A stretch of 64,000 bases of DNA from CAYMKL01 sp964390805 (GTDB taxonomy: Bacteria > Chloroflexota > Anaerolineae > VGOG01), in NCBI GenBank assembly GCA_964390805.1, contig CAYMKL010000023.1, positions 1 through 64,000 on the forward strand, read 5' to 3'. Positions 19,400 through 27,600 of the stretch are shown one piece after another (the stretch's first letter is position 1; every line of letters begins with the position of its first letter). The position numbers were made by a program, and so were the translations under genes. The notes beneath the pieces were generated by a model. The model did not search any database and was not told the origin of the DNA. It saw only the letters and a program-made list of their open reading frames with translations.

Positions 19400-21204
19400 T
19401 GGGCTTTGTCTTAGACGGCCTCGACACCGAGGCCTACGACCGCGAATACAGCGACCGGGAACTGCTGAGCCGCATCATCAGCTATTTTCGGCCGCACACC
19501 CGGCAGATGATCCTGGTCGCTGCCATGATTACCTTGAACTCGGTGGCTGGGACGGGCAGCCCGATTCTCATTTCCAGGGGCATTGACCTGGCGGCGGAAA
19601 ACCCGACGATTGAGGCCATGCTGCTCTTGACTGGAGGTGTGCTTTTACTGGGCGTAACCGCCTGGATATTCAACTACGTGCGGCAACTGTTCTCGGCCCG
19701 GGTGGTGGGGGACGTGGTGCTCCAGTTGCGGGAAGATGTTTTTGACGCCACCGTTGGACACGATCTCTCCTTCTTCGACGAGCACCCCTCCGGCAAGATC
19801 GTCAGCCGGGTCACGTCCGACACGCAGGACTTTTCCGCCACCGTCACCCTGGTCATGGATCTGCTCAGCCAGGTGTTGCTGGTCGTCATCCTCTCCATCT
19901 GGCTGTTCAGAATCAACGTCTTGTTGACCCTGTTGCTGCTGGGAATGGCGCCCATTGCCGCCGCCATCGCTCTCAGCTTTCGCCGCGTCGCCCGAACAGT
20001 CACCCAACGCGCCCGCCGGGTCACGGCCAAGATCAACGCCCAGATTCAGGAGTCGGTCAGCGGCATCATGGTGGCCAAGAGCTTTCGGCAGGAACACGCC
20101 GTTTACGCCAGCTTCGATGCCAACAACCAGCAGGCATATCAGGTGGGGGTGCGGCGCGGCCTGACGCTCAACACCATCTTCCCGGTCATGGGCCTGGCTT
20201 CCGGCCTGGGGGTAGCCACGCTGATCTACGCCGGCGGGCTGGCGACCCGGGGTGGGACAGTGAGCCCCGGCAATTGGTACCTATTCATGCAGGCCGTGGG
20301 TTTCTTCTGGTGGCCCTTGATGAGCATCGCTTCTTTCTGGAGCCAGTTCCAGGACGGGCTATCGGCCTCGGAGCGGGTGTTCGCCCTGATTGACGCCGAG
20401 CCAAAGGTGGTCCAGGCAGCAGCCGTACCGGTGGCAAAGCTGGACGGCCAGATCGCATTCCGCCGCCTCACGCTCACTTACACCGGCGAGGAGATCGTGT
20501 TGCCCGACTTCACGCTGGAAATCCACCCCCAAGAGACCCTGGCGTTGGTGGGCCACACCGGCGCGGGCAAGAGCAGCCTGGCCCGGCTGATCACGCGCTT
20601 TTACGAGTTCCAGGGGGGAGAGCTTCTGGTAGACGGTCGGGACATTCGCAACCTGCACCTGGGGCAATATCGCCAGCACATCGGGCTGGTGCCGCAGGAG
20701 CCGTTCCTCTTTTCCGGTACCGTGCGGGACAACATCCGCTACGGTCGGCCGGAAGCGACCGACGCGGAGGTGCGCGAAGCGGCCATGCACATCAGCAACG
20801 GGGACTGGTTGGCCGGCCTGGCCGACGGGCTGGACACCGACGTGGGCGAGCGTGGAGCCAGCCTCTCGATGGGGCAGCGGCAACTGGTCGCTCTGGCGCG
20901 CGTGCTGCTCAAAGACCCGGTCATCTTTATCCTGGACGAGGCAACCGCCAGTGTGGACCCGTTTACCGAGACGCAAATCCAGGAGGGGCTGGAGACCATC
21001 ATGCGCGACCGCACAGCCATCGTCATCGCCCACCGCCTGTCCACCGTCAAGAACGCCGACCGCATCATCGTCATGGATCACGGCCGTATCATCGAAGAAG
21101 GCACGCACGACGAGTTGATGGCCCAGGGTGGGCATTACGCTGAGTTATACAACACCTATTTCCGGCATCAGTCGTTGGAGTACATCGAAAGCTTTGTCGG
21201 TTGA
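19399..21204 (+). CDS. ABC exporter half-transporter, catalytic subunit
   Basis: 601 residues with six membrane helices and an ATPase domain: Walker A GHTGAGKSS near 384, signature LSMGQRQL near 488, Walker B VIFILDEATASVD near 510 with the catalytic Glu, H-loop IAHRLS. The altered signature (SMGQ) would pair with the Asp-type Walker B of the partner, so both defects fall in the same composite site, as in known heterodimeric exporters. Its 3' end and terminator recur three more times downstream. Likely exports lipids, peptides or drugs. Confidence 0.9.
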
Positions 21205-21223
21205 CCTATGACTTACGGAGGGG

Positions 21224-21259
21224 AAAAGCCACCTGCGTGAACCGCGCGGTGGCTTTTTG
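21224..21259 (+). terminator. Intrinsic terminator of the ABC exporter operon
   Basis: AAAAGCCACC pairs with GGTGGCTTTT around a 14-nt loop and ends in a T-run. The same hairpin, with loop changes, occurs at 24224, 25320 and 27530. Confidence 0.85.
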
Positions 21260-21288
21260 TTGCCAAACAAGCCGAAATGTGGTATAGT
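21260..21288 (+). promoter_or_regulatory. Conserved promoter after the exporter terminator
   Basis: TTGCCA (21260-21265), 17-nt spacer containing GCCGAAATGTGG, TATAGT (21283-21288). Drives the leader of the unknown gene at 21527. Confidence 0.7.
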
Positions 21289-21299
21289 ATGCGTAGCAG

Positions 21300-21526
21300 C
21301 CAATTAGTACTTGTAGCCAACTTCACCAGAAGCCCCCAGAGCGTTTAATGGCGCAAAGTGAGCGTATTTTTGTGCCTCCGAGAAGATAGAGGCGCAGGAA
21401 GCAGTACGGCGCATCAACTCACTTTGCTCGTGGCGGGTGAACCGCGCATTAGGCCGCCCCGTCAGAGTAGCATAGCACGGTTGCTGTGAGGGTCAAACAC
21501 AACCCTCCGGTAATTGCAGTGAGCCT
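21300..21526 (+). other. Structured leader upstream of the 21527 gene
   Basis: The 227 bases after the promoter hold CAAAGTGAG (21354-21362) and its exact inverse CTCACTTTG (21418-21426), enclosing a second stem TGCCTC/GAGGCGCA. This could be a folded 5' leader. No reading frame is convincing. Confidence 0.35.
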
Positions 21527-22018
21527 ATGAAAAAGTTTAGCAGATACGACCGACCATACGACGAATATGCCAAGTGGCAGAACATCTGCCCAGAGGGGGC
21601 TTGGAGAACTACGGAACCATCTGCATTCAGCGGCCTTCTCCCAAACAGCCTTTTGTCCAAGACAAACAGCGTATTTGTTATGGCTTCTGGAAGTCTGCCT
21701 GCTTCCGTCTTTGTCGCCAATCTCAATAGAGTGGACAAGCCGGCAAGCGCAATTTATCAAGAACCATACATTCTGGCATTTGATCACAGCGCCTCTGCTG
21801 CGAATGGTGGATTTGTCCATCATGGCGACTGGCAGGGCCGCACTACCCATCCTGACGAAGGTTTCTTTGCCGCTATAGCAGCCAGCGGCATCCAGGCACA
21901 TTATCCTCTCCAAGAGATGCCTACTGCTGGTTCAGGTTACATTGATGATGTTGCCGTAGATTCTCAAAAGGCAGCATTCTGGACGGCACTTTCAGCACTC
22001 CGCAACGACGATGAATGA
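21527..22018 (+). CDS. Unrecognised protein (163 residues)
   Basis: No family is recognised. It is neutral, with few charged runs and no signal peptide or membrane segment. Motifs such as AFDHSASAANGGFVHHGDWQG give it four His residues close together, and it ends in a helical RNDDE tail. Base composition is lower in GC than the core genes. It lies alone between a repeat block and the TIR gene, which suggests accessory cargo. The start is uncertain; ATG 21527 follows a weak site. Confidence 0.55.
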   Translation: MKKFSRYDRPYDEYAKWQNICPEGAWRTTEPSAFSGLLPNSLLSKTNSVFVMASGSLPASVFVANLNRVDKPASAIYQEPYILAFDHSASAANGGFVHHGDWQGRTTHPDEGFFAAIAASGIQAHYPLQEMPTAGSGYIDDVAVDSQKAAFWTALSALRNDDE

Positions 22019-22175
22019 TTGTTTTTTGCGGGAGCTAACCCCCGCTACACCTGACTGGGCTAATCTCGGCTCGAATTCAAGGCTGGCTTCGTTGTTGTAG
22101 TCTGCCTTCTAGCGAGGTGAGTCCTGCAAAGCCGCCCAGCGGTTCAGCTTTTCCGTTAACACGCCGACTAGGGCC

Positions 22176-22204
22176 TTGCATTCTCCGACACGAAGTGGTA
22201 TAGT
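22176..22204 (+). promoter_or_regulatory. Promoter of the TIR gene
   Basis: TTGCAT (22176-22181), a 17-nt spacer ending in CGAAGTGG, TATAGT (22199-22204). It matches the conserved promoter family and would give a leader of about 225 nt that runs through the antisense small-RNA candidate. Upstream, 22019-22175 holds nothing recognisable. Confidence 0.65.
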
Positions 22205-22271
22205 GGGTAGGTAAGCCTAGGTCCAACCAAAAGAAAAAGCAGGCAACGCCCGCCTGCTACAACAACCAAAC

Positions 22272-22341
22272 AAAAAAGGGATTACAGAGTAGCCGCTCTG
22301 GTAATCCCAACACCTACTCCTGAATCGCCCAGGAGAAGGCT
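22272..22341 (-). ncRNA. Small-RNA candidate, copy 1 (about 70 nt, antisense to the TIR leader)
   Basis: On the minus strand a promoter at 22376-22348 leads to hairpin CTCCTG-7 nt-CAGGAG (22317-22335), a TAGGTGTTG linker and a strong intrinsic terminator whose arms are 22278-22289 and 22296-22308, followed by six T. The whole unit recurs at 25408-25479 with loop changes and stems kept. It is antisense to the leader of the TIR gene. Confidence 0.6.
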
Positions 22342-22347
22342 AGAGGA

Positions 22348-22376
22348 ATTGTAGCACAAAGCCGCTTCCTGGGCAA
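22348..22376 (-). promoter_or_regulatory. Promoter of small-RNA candidate copy 1
   Basis: On the minus strand: TTGCCC, a 17-nt spacer (AGGAAGCGGCTTTGTGC) and TACAAT. The identical arrangement stands before copy 2. Confidence 0.6.
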
Positions 22377-22437
22377 GTGGAGGCGGCTCTTTGTCTTTCA
22401 CTTGCTGTAGATACCAACGTCGAAAGGTGCATAAGAC

Positions 22438-23985
22438 ATGCCGTTGATCTTCATAAGCCATGCTTCGAGTGACAGACCGATCATTGATGATTTCTTTGAT
22501 CTTCTGCAAACGGGTTGCGATATCCGTCAAGATGACATCTTCTGCTCTTCGGTGGATGGGGCCGGAATTGAAACTGGCGCCGACTTTGTCGAGTGGATTC
22601 ATGACAACCTTCACAGATGCGATTTGGCTATTCTCTTCCTAACTCCAAACTACTATGCAAGCCGATTCTGTGTTGCTGAAATGGGGGCTGCGTGGGCGTT
22701 GGAGAAAGACGTTTTCCCGCTCGTAGTGCCAGACATCCCTCATGAAGTGGGGGCTGTAATGCTAGGCCGCCAGACCGCCGTGGTGGACGAAATAGGCTTA
22801 GATCACCTCCGCGATCGGATAGCCCGATTGTTTCCACAGGCAGGGAAGGGGACAGCGAGGTGGAGCGCAAAGAAAGAGCAGTTCCTAGAAGCGTTTCAAG
22901 AGAAGTTCCCGAATCTCCCAAGTCCTCAGCCTGCCGACCTTGCAGAACTGGAGCGACAACGACAACGTCTTGAAGCTGCTGACCAGGCGATTAAGAAGTT
23001 GCGCGAGGAGAAGCAGCAACTCAGGGATCAAATCAAGATGCTTAAGCCCGCCAAGGGTCTCGGTGAGCAGGCCGACCTTAGATTGCTTCAAGACCGATTC
23101 CGAGAGATCATACAGTTACAGCATCAATTAAGTATGTTCCTGTCCAGAGTTCGTGAAGGACTGCAAGTAGTAGACAGCAAGACTACTGGCGCCTTCCTCA
23201 ATTTCATGCCTGCGTATGAAAACACCTACAATCAACTGCGCATGACATATGAAAAGTGGGACCTCAAGGCCAGCGAGTTGCTTCGTGAATACGCACCCGA
23301 ACAGCTAGAGAGGCTCACCCAAGGCCACCCAACGATTCGTGATCTTGTGTACTTGCGTCACACGTGTCCTTTTGATACCGAGCTGTGGTTCCGCGAGACC
23401 GAGAACTCGCTTGGGGAAGTTGCGGTGCTCATCCAAGAATTGGGGAAGGAGCTAACCGCCTCCATCCCATCTGAGTTGCCCTATGAGTTCATGGCACATT
23501 TCTATGATCCCAGCACACAGCGCCATTCGGACAGCCCGGATCAGATTCGGCTAATAGAAAGGGCCGAATGTGGCTACGTGTACTACCCAGCAGTCCTTGA
23601 ACACCCCCCTGAACAAGGAGATGCTGTTCTCACTTATCGCTTACGGGGCTTACCACGGGCACCGACAGAGTTTCGTTTGTCCTTTCGCTACGGAGTCCTT
23701 GACAAGCTCTATGACGAACCCTCAGGGGCGCTTATCGAGGAATCAGACTTCCTTACAGTCGAAGGCAATCGAGTCGAATTCTCGATCAGGATTGATGGTG
23801 AAGAGAAATTCAGGTCGCCATGCTATGGTCACGTGTGGTCTCCCATCGTTGAAAAAGGCCCCCTGGGTGCACCACACGGTGATCTAACGATCGAGTTTAG
23901 AACGAACGCTATGGGCCAAACCAGAGGCAATTGGGCAGCCTGGGGCAATCCGATTCTACAGCTAATACAAATAGGCGAACCGTGA
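22438..23985 (+). CDS. TIR-domain protein with coiled coil and C-terminal beta domain
   Basis: 515 residues. Residues 1-135 form a TIR_2-type domain: IFISHASSDRPIIDDFF at the start, IHDNLHRCDLAILFLTPNYY in the middle, and the conserved Glu in CVAEMGAAWAL near residue 80. That Glu is the NAD-hydrolysing residue in active TIR proteins. Residues 165-205 are a charged coiled coil (ELERQRQRLEAADQAIKKLR). The last 150 or so residues look beta-rich and Trp-containing, perhaps a ligand-binding sandwich. No partner STAND or Thoeris gene adjoins. A defence or signalling role is inference. It sits in an accessory block and has an antisense RNA candidate in its leader. Confidence 0.75.
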   Translation: MPLIFISHASSDRPIIDDFFDLLQTGCDIRQDDIFCSSVDGAGIETGADFVEWIHDNLHRCDLAILFLTPNYYASRFCVAEMGAAWALEKDVFPLVVPDIPHEVGAVMLGRQTAVVDEIGLDHLRDRIARLFPQAGKGTARWSAKKEQFLEAFQEKFPNLPSPQPADLAELERQRQRLEAADQAIKKLREEKQQLRDQIKMLKPAKGLGEQADLRLLQDRFREIIQLQHQLSMFLSRVREGLQVVDSKTTGAFLNFMPAYENTYNQLRMTYEKWDLKASELLREYAPEQLERLTQGHPTIRDLVYLRHTCPFDTELWFRETENSLGEVAVLIQELGKELTASIPSELPYEFMAHFYDPSTQRHSDSPDQIRLIERAECGYVYYPAVLEHPPEQGDAVLTYRLRGLPRAPTEFRLSFRYGVLDKLYDEPSGALIEESDFLTVEGNRVEFSIRIDGEEKFRSPCYGHVWSPIVEKGPLGAPHGDLTIEFRTNAMGQTRGNWAAWGNPILQLIQIGEP

Positions 23986-24203
23986 AAGACCCAACCACCG
24001 ACCTTGCCCCCAACCTTCAATCCCTCACTTCCCTCCTCGATGCCCAACCTTCCGGAGTCCAAGAGGCCTTCCAGTTCTTGGCTAGCCACCGCCATGCATG
24101 GGGCTGGCAAGCAGGCGAGGTGTTCAGCGTGATCCGGCCAGGAATTGGTTTACAGACCTCTGTACTTAGACCACCAGCCTGTCCGCCTGACTTTGTCGGT
24201 TGA
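23982..24203 (+). pseudogene. Fragment of a small unknown gene fused to the repeat block
   Basis: A GTG overlapping the TIR stop (GTGA) opens 73 codons. About 50 look gene-like (DLAPNLQSLTSLLDAQPSG, VQEAFQFLASH, WQAGEVFSVIRPG); the rest come from the exporter-tail repeat. It is probably a truncated gene whose 3' part was replaced at the repeat junction. Confidence 0.45.
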
Positions 24204-24258
24204 CCCATGACTTACGGATGTGGAAAAGCCACCTGCGTGAACTGCACAGGTGGCTTTT
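24145..24258 (+). repeat. Exporter-tail repeat block, copy 2, with terminator
   Basis: It begins within TTTACAGACCTCTGTACTTAG, includes CTTTGTCGGTTGACCCATGA and ends with the terminator AAAAGCCACCTG (24224-24235) pairing with CAGGTGGCTTTT (24247-24258). Confidence 0.75.
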
Positions 24259-24309
24259 GGGTTAGGCCAGATTGCGCAAGTGCTTGAAGCTGAAGAACGA
24301 GCAGTAGAA

Positions 24310-24338
24310 TTGCACGAACCGACGCTCTGTGGTAGAAT
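24310..24338 (+). promoter_or_regulatory. Promoter of the Phd/VapC-like pair
   Basis: TTGCAC (24310-24315), 17-nt spacer ending in CTGTGG, TAGAAT (24333-24338), about 45 nt before the antitoxin ATG. Confidence 0.6.
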
Positions 24339-24382
24339 GTAGTACCAATGAAAGTGGCAACTGATGCTACAGGAGGGAACCC

Positions 24383-24661
24383 ATGTCTTTGATCGGTGTG
24401 CGTGAATTGCGAGAGCAGACCAGCGAGGTGATCCGGCGAGTGCGCCAAGATCGCGCTGAGTATGTGGTTACCTACCAGGGCCGGCCGGTGGCCATCATTT
24501 TGCCCCTGGATGCCGGGCGGGCGGAGAAAGAGATGGTTCAAGCCAGCAAGAAAGCCGTGCTTGACAGTTGGGAGCGTTACGAGCGTCTGGCCGAGGAACT
24601 CCGCCGTGACTGGCCGACCGACCTTTCAACCCAGGACGTGATGGACTCGATTCGGCGCTGA
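24383..24661 (+). CDS. Phd/YefM-type antitoxin
   Basis: 92 residues. The N-terminal fold SLIGVRELREQTSEVIRRVR followed by VVTYQGRPVAIILPL is the standard Phd/YefM DNA-binding and dimerisation part; the C-terminal helix (residues 50-92) would wrap around the toxin. A GGAGG site precedes the ATG. It is followed after 11 nt by a PIN-domain gene, so the two form a classic type II pair. Such antitoxins usually repress their own promoter. Confidence 0.88.
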   Translation: MSLIGVRELREQTSEVIRRVRQDRAEYVVTYQGRPVAIILPLDAGRAEKEMVQASKKAVLDSWERYERLAEELRRDWPTDLSTQDVMDSIRR

Positions 24662-24672
24662 GGGGGGAGACC

Positions 24673-25089
24673 ATGTACACCATTGATGCCAGCGTCCACG
24701 TCAGCGCCCTGAACCCCGCCGAGGCCGACTCCGCCACCAGTCAGGCGTTCCTGGCCCTGGTGGGCCAGCACCGGATACCCCTGTTCTGTCCCACCTTGCT
24801 ACTGGTCGGGGTAGCCGCCGCAGTGGCGCGGGCCTTTGACGACACCGACCGCGCCGTGGCATTGGCGGAGGCCTTGCGTGACTTGCCCAACCAGACCCTG
24901 GTGCCGTTGGACGAGGCCCTGGCGGCGATGGCGCGACCGCGCGGCGCCGACGCGGTCTATGCAGCCGTGGCCCAGCAGTACGGTACCACGCTGATCACCC
25001 TCGACCGCCAGCAATTGGTTCGGCTCCCTCCCCTGGTGAGCACCGCCCTCCCCGCCGACGTGCTGAGCGAGATGGAAGTGGGCGATTAG
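24673..25089 (+). CDS. VapC-like PIN-domain protein, one catalytic acid missing
   Basis: 138 residues of the PIN ribonuclease family. Asp5 in MYTIDAS, Asp in GADAVYAA (near 94) and Asp in LITLDRQQ (near 113) are in place. The position that normally holds the conserved Glu of the second helix (in ..EV..A.AR) is Gly46 in LLLVGVAAAVAR, reachable by one base change from GAG. The RNase may be weak or inactive. Antitoxin gene lies 11 nt upstream. Its stop runs straight into the exporter relic. Confidence 0.82.
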   Translation: MYTIDASVHVSALNPAEADSATSQAFLALVGQHRIPLFCPTLLLVGVAAAVARAFDDTDRAVALAEALRDLPNQTLVPLDEALAAMARPRGADAVYAAVAQQYGTTLITLDRQQLVRLPPLVSTALPADVLSEMEVGD

Positions 25090-25094
25090 GCGTT

Positions 25095-25307
25095 GCCCAC
25101 CGCCTGTCCACCGTCAAGCACGCTGACCGCATCATCGTCATGGACCACGGCCAGATCATCGAAGAAGGCACCCACGACGCATTGATGGCCCAGGGCGGAC
25201 ACTACGCTGAACTGTACAACACCTGTTTTCAGCACCGGGAGTTAGATTACAGACCTCCGTACATGGAGGGCGAACCTGTCCGCCTGGCTTTGTCGGTTGA
25301 CCTATGA
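25095..25307 (+). pseudogene. Relic 3' end of an ABC exporter gene (repeat block, copy 3)
   Basis: 71 codons begin AHRLSTVKHADRIIVMDHGQ and continue as the H-loop and tail of the ATPase subunit at 19399-21204, then change after CFQHREL to the repeat-block tail. All upstream parts of the gene are missing. The GTTGACCTATGAG end and the following terminator match the parental copy. Confidence 0.85.
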
Positions 25308-25319
25308 GTTACGGAGTGG

Positions 25320-25356
25320 AGAAGCCACCTCCCTAAACTGCACGAGGTGGCTTCTT
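25320..25356 (+). terminator. Intrinsic terminator, repeat block copy 3
   Basis: AGAAGCCACCTC pairs with GAGGTGGCTTCT. Compared with the other copies both arms have changed together (AAAAGCC/GGCTTTT to AGAAGCC/GGCTTCT), so the stem is conserved by compensating change. Confidence 0.7.
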
Positions 25357-25360
25357 GCAT

Positions 25361-25389
25361 TTGCCAAACGAGCCAAAGTATGGTAACAT
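25361..25389 (+). promoter_or_regulatory. Promoter of the PPC-domain protein gene
   Basis: TTGCCA (25361-25366), 17-nt spacer with GAGCCAAAGTATGG, TAACAT (25384-25389). A transcript from it would run through the antisense small-RNA candidate before reaching 25642. Confidence 0.55.
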
Positions 25390-25407
25390 TGTACTCAGCA
25401 ACCGAAT

Positions 25408-25479
25408 AAAAAAGGGATTACAGAGTGGCCGCTCTAGTAATCCCAACACCTACTCCTGATAGGCCCAGGAGACAGGCTG
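25408..25479 (-). ncRNA. Small-RNA candidate, copy 2
   Basis: Second copy of the unit at 22272. Hairpin CTCCTG/CAGGAG (25453-25471) has a changed 7-nt loop; terminator arms are 25414-25425 and 25432-25444, then six T on the minus strand. Antisense to the leader of the gene at 25642. Confidence 0.6.
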
Positions 25480-25484
25480 GGAGA

Positions 25485-25513
25485 ATTGTAGCACAAAGCC
25501 GCTTCCTGGGCAA
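25485..25513 (-). promoter_or_regulatory. Promoter of small-RNA candidate copy 2
   Basis: On the minus strand: TTGCCC, the same 17-nt spacer as copy 1, and TACAAT. The remaining bases to 25641 hold a GC-rich inverted stretch and no gene. Confidence 0.6.
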
Positions 25514-25641
25514 ATGGGGGGGCGGCTTTGCCCTTCTAAGGACACGGAGACACACGCCCATGAACATCCTACGTTTCACTTCGCCGCAAGGGCTGTGCAC
25601 CTAGTTCCCTGATTCGCATTGGGGGAAAGGCGGTATGTAAC

Positions 25642-27315
25642 ATGGCGAGGAACAAAGTTCTGATGGCAACCGTAGCGGTCGCCCTGGGCCTCCTCTGGGC
25701 TTGGTCGGCAATGGTGACGGCTTCGATTGGAGAGTTGGAGTTTGTGGGCTTTCCCAGCGAAGTCGCCGTTACGGGTGAAGAGGTTCGGATTGAGGGACGG
25801 CTAAGGTTTAATGAAGAGGAGAACGAATACGCCATAAACATTCGTTTGTGGGTGACTGGTCACCGGGGGCGAATCGAGCCCAAATTCATATTGGGCCCAT
25901 TATACGATGGGGAGACGGTCCCGATCACCGTCTACCTCGAAGGAGCTCCTGGCTCTGCGACCCTCCACGCCGACGACATTCGGTGCCCACGCGGGACCTG
26001 GGCCATTACGCTCGTAGAAGCAACCCCCACCCCGACGCCCACCAACACGGCCACCTCCACGCCAACACCAACGCACACACCTACTCCCACACACACCCCC
26101 ACGCCAACCCCTTGCCCTGATGCTTTCGAGCCTGATGACATCTGCCAGCAGGCCAAGCTGATTGACGTCAATGGGGCAATGCAATCGCATAACTTCCACA
26201 CCGGCGATGATCGAGACCACGTGAAACTCGTCGCGGAGGCTGGCAACATCTACACCATCAGGACACTGAATCTGGGCGCAGGCAACGATACGATCCTCAC
26301 CCTCTACGATACCGATTGCACGACACAATTGGGATACAACGACGATGATCCGAACAACCCTCCAGCCTCGAAGATTGTCTGGTTGTGTTCTACAACGGGA
26401 ACTTACTTCGTAAAGGCAGCACCCTTTGGGGGTCAGGTTGGCCTGTGCAACCCCTACGACCTTAAGGTCGTCGGTGTAGCGGCCCCGACACCAACACCGA
26501 CAGCGACCAATACGCCGACTCCCACGCCCACCTCAACGTTGACACCCACCCCAACATTCACCCCAACACTAACCCCCACGTCCACCCCAACACCCACAAG
26601 CACTGCAACACCGACGTTGACCCCCACGCCTACGGAGACGCCAACGGTAACACCCACGCCTACTCCACGGGAGGTGGTGGCGTGCTATTGCTGCTCCGCT
26701 GGGGATAGCATCTACCGGATTGATGCCTCATCCTTCTCTGGGTACACCACTACGTCAGCCGAGGAGTCCCCCCTTATCTGTGTGACCTCTCCACCAGCAC
26801 CGTTAGGATGGAATCAACCAGACTTCGTACCCGGTAGCTCCTGGAAGTCCGGCTCGGAGGTTTGGTGGACCTTTTGGGGCGTTCCCGGTTGGACTCCCCT
26901 GCCTGGTGATTGCAAGGCCATTGGTCTGCGGGACAAAAACGGCAAAAAAGAAGGCTGGAGCGGGACGACCCACCTGTATCGGCGCACTTTCACCCTCTCC
27001 CCTCCTGAAGCAGGCATGCGGGTGACACAGGCCATCCTGGAGATGTGGAGCGACAACAAAACGGAATGGTGGTGGCAGGGGACCTCTATCTGGTACGATG
27101 GACAAGGGTATATCGGCCAGTTGAACCTTTTCCCCACCCACGTCGGACTCCATGGCGGAACCTATGTCCTGGCTATGCAGAACAGCAACGACTACGTTTG
27201 TTCTCCCAATTGTAACCCGCAGGGGACAGCCTGCCGTCTCTGCGTCACCTGGAGAGTCCCCATCGAACTTAGCTATCACGTCTACCTGCCTGTTATCCTT
27301 AAGACTTACCCATGA
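25642..27315 (+). CDS. Secreted PPC-domain protein with two TPT linkers
   Basis: 557 residues. A signal peptide (residues 1-28) is followed by a beta-domain, a TPTPTHTPTPT linker (about 127-158), a bacterial pre-peptidase C-terminal (PPC) type domain starting CPDAFEPDDICQQA, a second linker of about 65 residues, and a Cys- and Trp-rich C-terminal domain (VVACYCCSAGD, EWWWQG). It ends in YHVYLPVILKTYP, a tail often seen on secreted Chloroflexota proteins and possibly a sorting signal. No protease domain is present, so it is probably adhesive or carbohydrate-binding. Confidence 0.78.
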   Translation: MARNKVLMATVAVALGLLWAWSAMVTASIGELEFVGFPSEVAVTGEEVRIEGRLRFNEEENEYAINIRLWVTGHRGRIEPKFILGPLYDGETVPITVYLEGAPGSATLHADDIRCPRGTWAITLVEATPTPTPTNTATSTPTPTHTPTPTHTPTPTPCPDAFEPDDICQQAKLIDVNGAMQSHNFHTGDDRDHVKLVAEAGNIYTIRTLNLGAGNDTILTLYDTDCTTQLGYNDDDPNNPPASKIVWLCSTTGTYFVKAAPFGGQVGLCNPYDLKVVGVAAPTPTPTATNTPTPTPTSTLTPTPTFTPTLTPTSTPTPTSTATPTLTPTPTETPTVTPTPTPREVVACYCCSAGDSIYRIDASSFSGYTTTSAEESPLICVTSPPAPLGWNQPDFVPGSSWKSGSEVWWTFWGVPGWTPLPGDCKAIGLRDKNGKKEGWSGTTHLYRRTFTLSPPEAGMRVTQAILEMWSDNKTEWWWQGTSIWYDGQGYIGQLNLFPTHVGLHGGTYVLAMQNSNDYVCSPNCNPQGTACRLCVTWRVPIELSYHVYLPVILKTYP

Positions 27316-27444
27316 GGACACCCCCACTGAACGTTGAGGGCCACGTTAGAAGTGCCCAGCGCCTCGTGCCATTCCCAATTACTCCCGAATGTAGACAAAC
27401 TCATCACCTTCGGCCAGATGGCACTTGAACAGGGCTAATATGAC

Positions 27445-27600
27445 CGGGAGTTAGATCACAGACCTCCGTGCTTAGACGACGAGCCTGTCTGCCTGGCTTT
27501 GTCGGTCGACCTATGACTTACGGAGTGGACAAGCCACCTGCGTGAACTGCACAGGTGGCTTTTTGCTTTGCCAAAAGAGCCGAAATCTGGTAAACTATGC
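27445..27600 (+). repeat. Exporter-tail repeat block, copy 4, with terminator
   Basis: It starts with CCGGGAGTTAGATCACAGACC, includes GGCTTTGTCGGTCGACCTATG and a terminator (AAGCCACCTG 27531-27540 with CAGGTGGCTT and T-run to 27565). The 128 bases between the preceding gene and this block hold nothing recognisable. Confidence 0.75.
27568..27596 (+). promoter_or_regulatory. Promoter of the FGE-like lipoprotein gene
   Basis: TTGCCA (27568-27573), 17-nt spacer with GAGCCGAAATCTGG, TAAACT (27591-27596). The leader to 27753 is about 150 nt and holds no supported gene. Confidence 0.6.

Larger units (their letters stand above)
21190..21300 (+). repeat. Exporter-tail repeat block, copy 1 (parental)
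   Basis: The sequence GCTTTGTCGGTTGACCTATG at the exporter stop, the terminator and the promoter recur at 24145-24258, 25095-25400 and 27445-27600 with small changes; in the second copy the promoter lies about 50 bases beyond the terminator and is diverged. This copy is joined to the intact exporter gene and so is probably the source. Confidence 0.8.

Noticed and set aside
26040..26670. Repetitive ACCCCNAC stretches that look like a CRISPR or satellite
   Set aside because: They encode TPT linkers of a secreted protein; there are no equal spacers or constant repeats.
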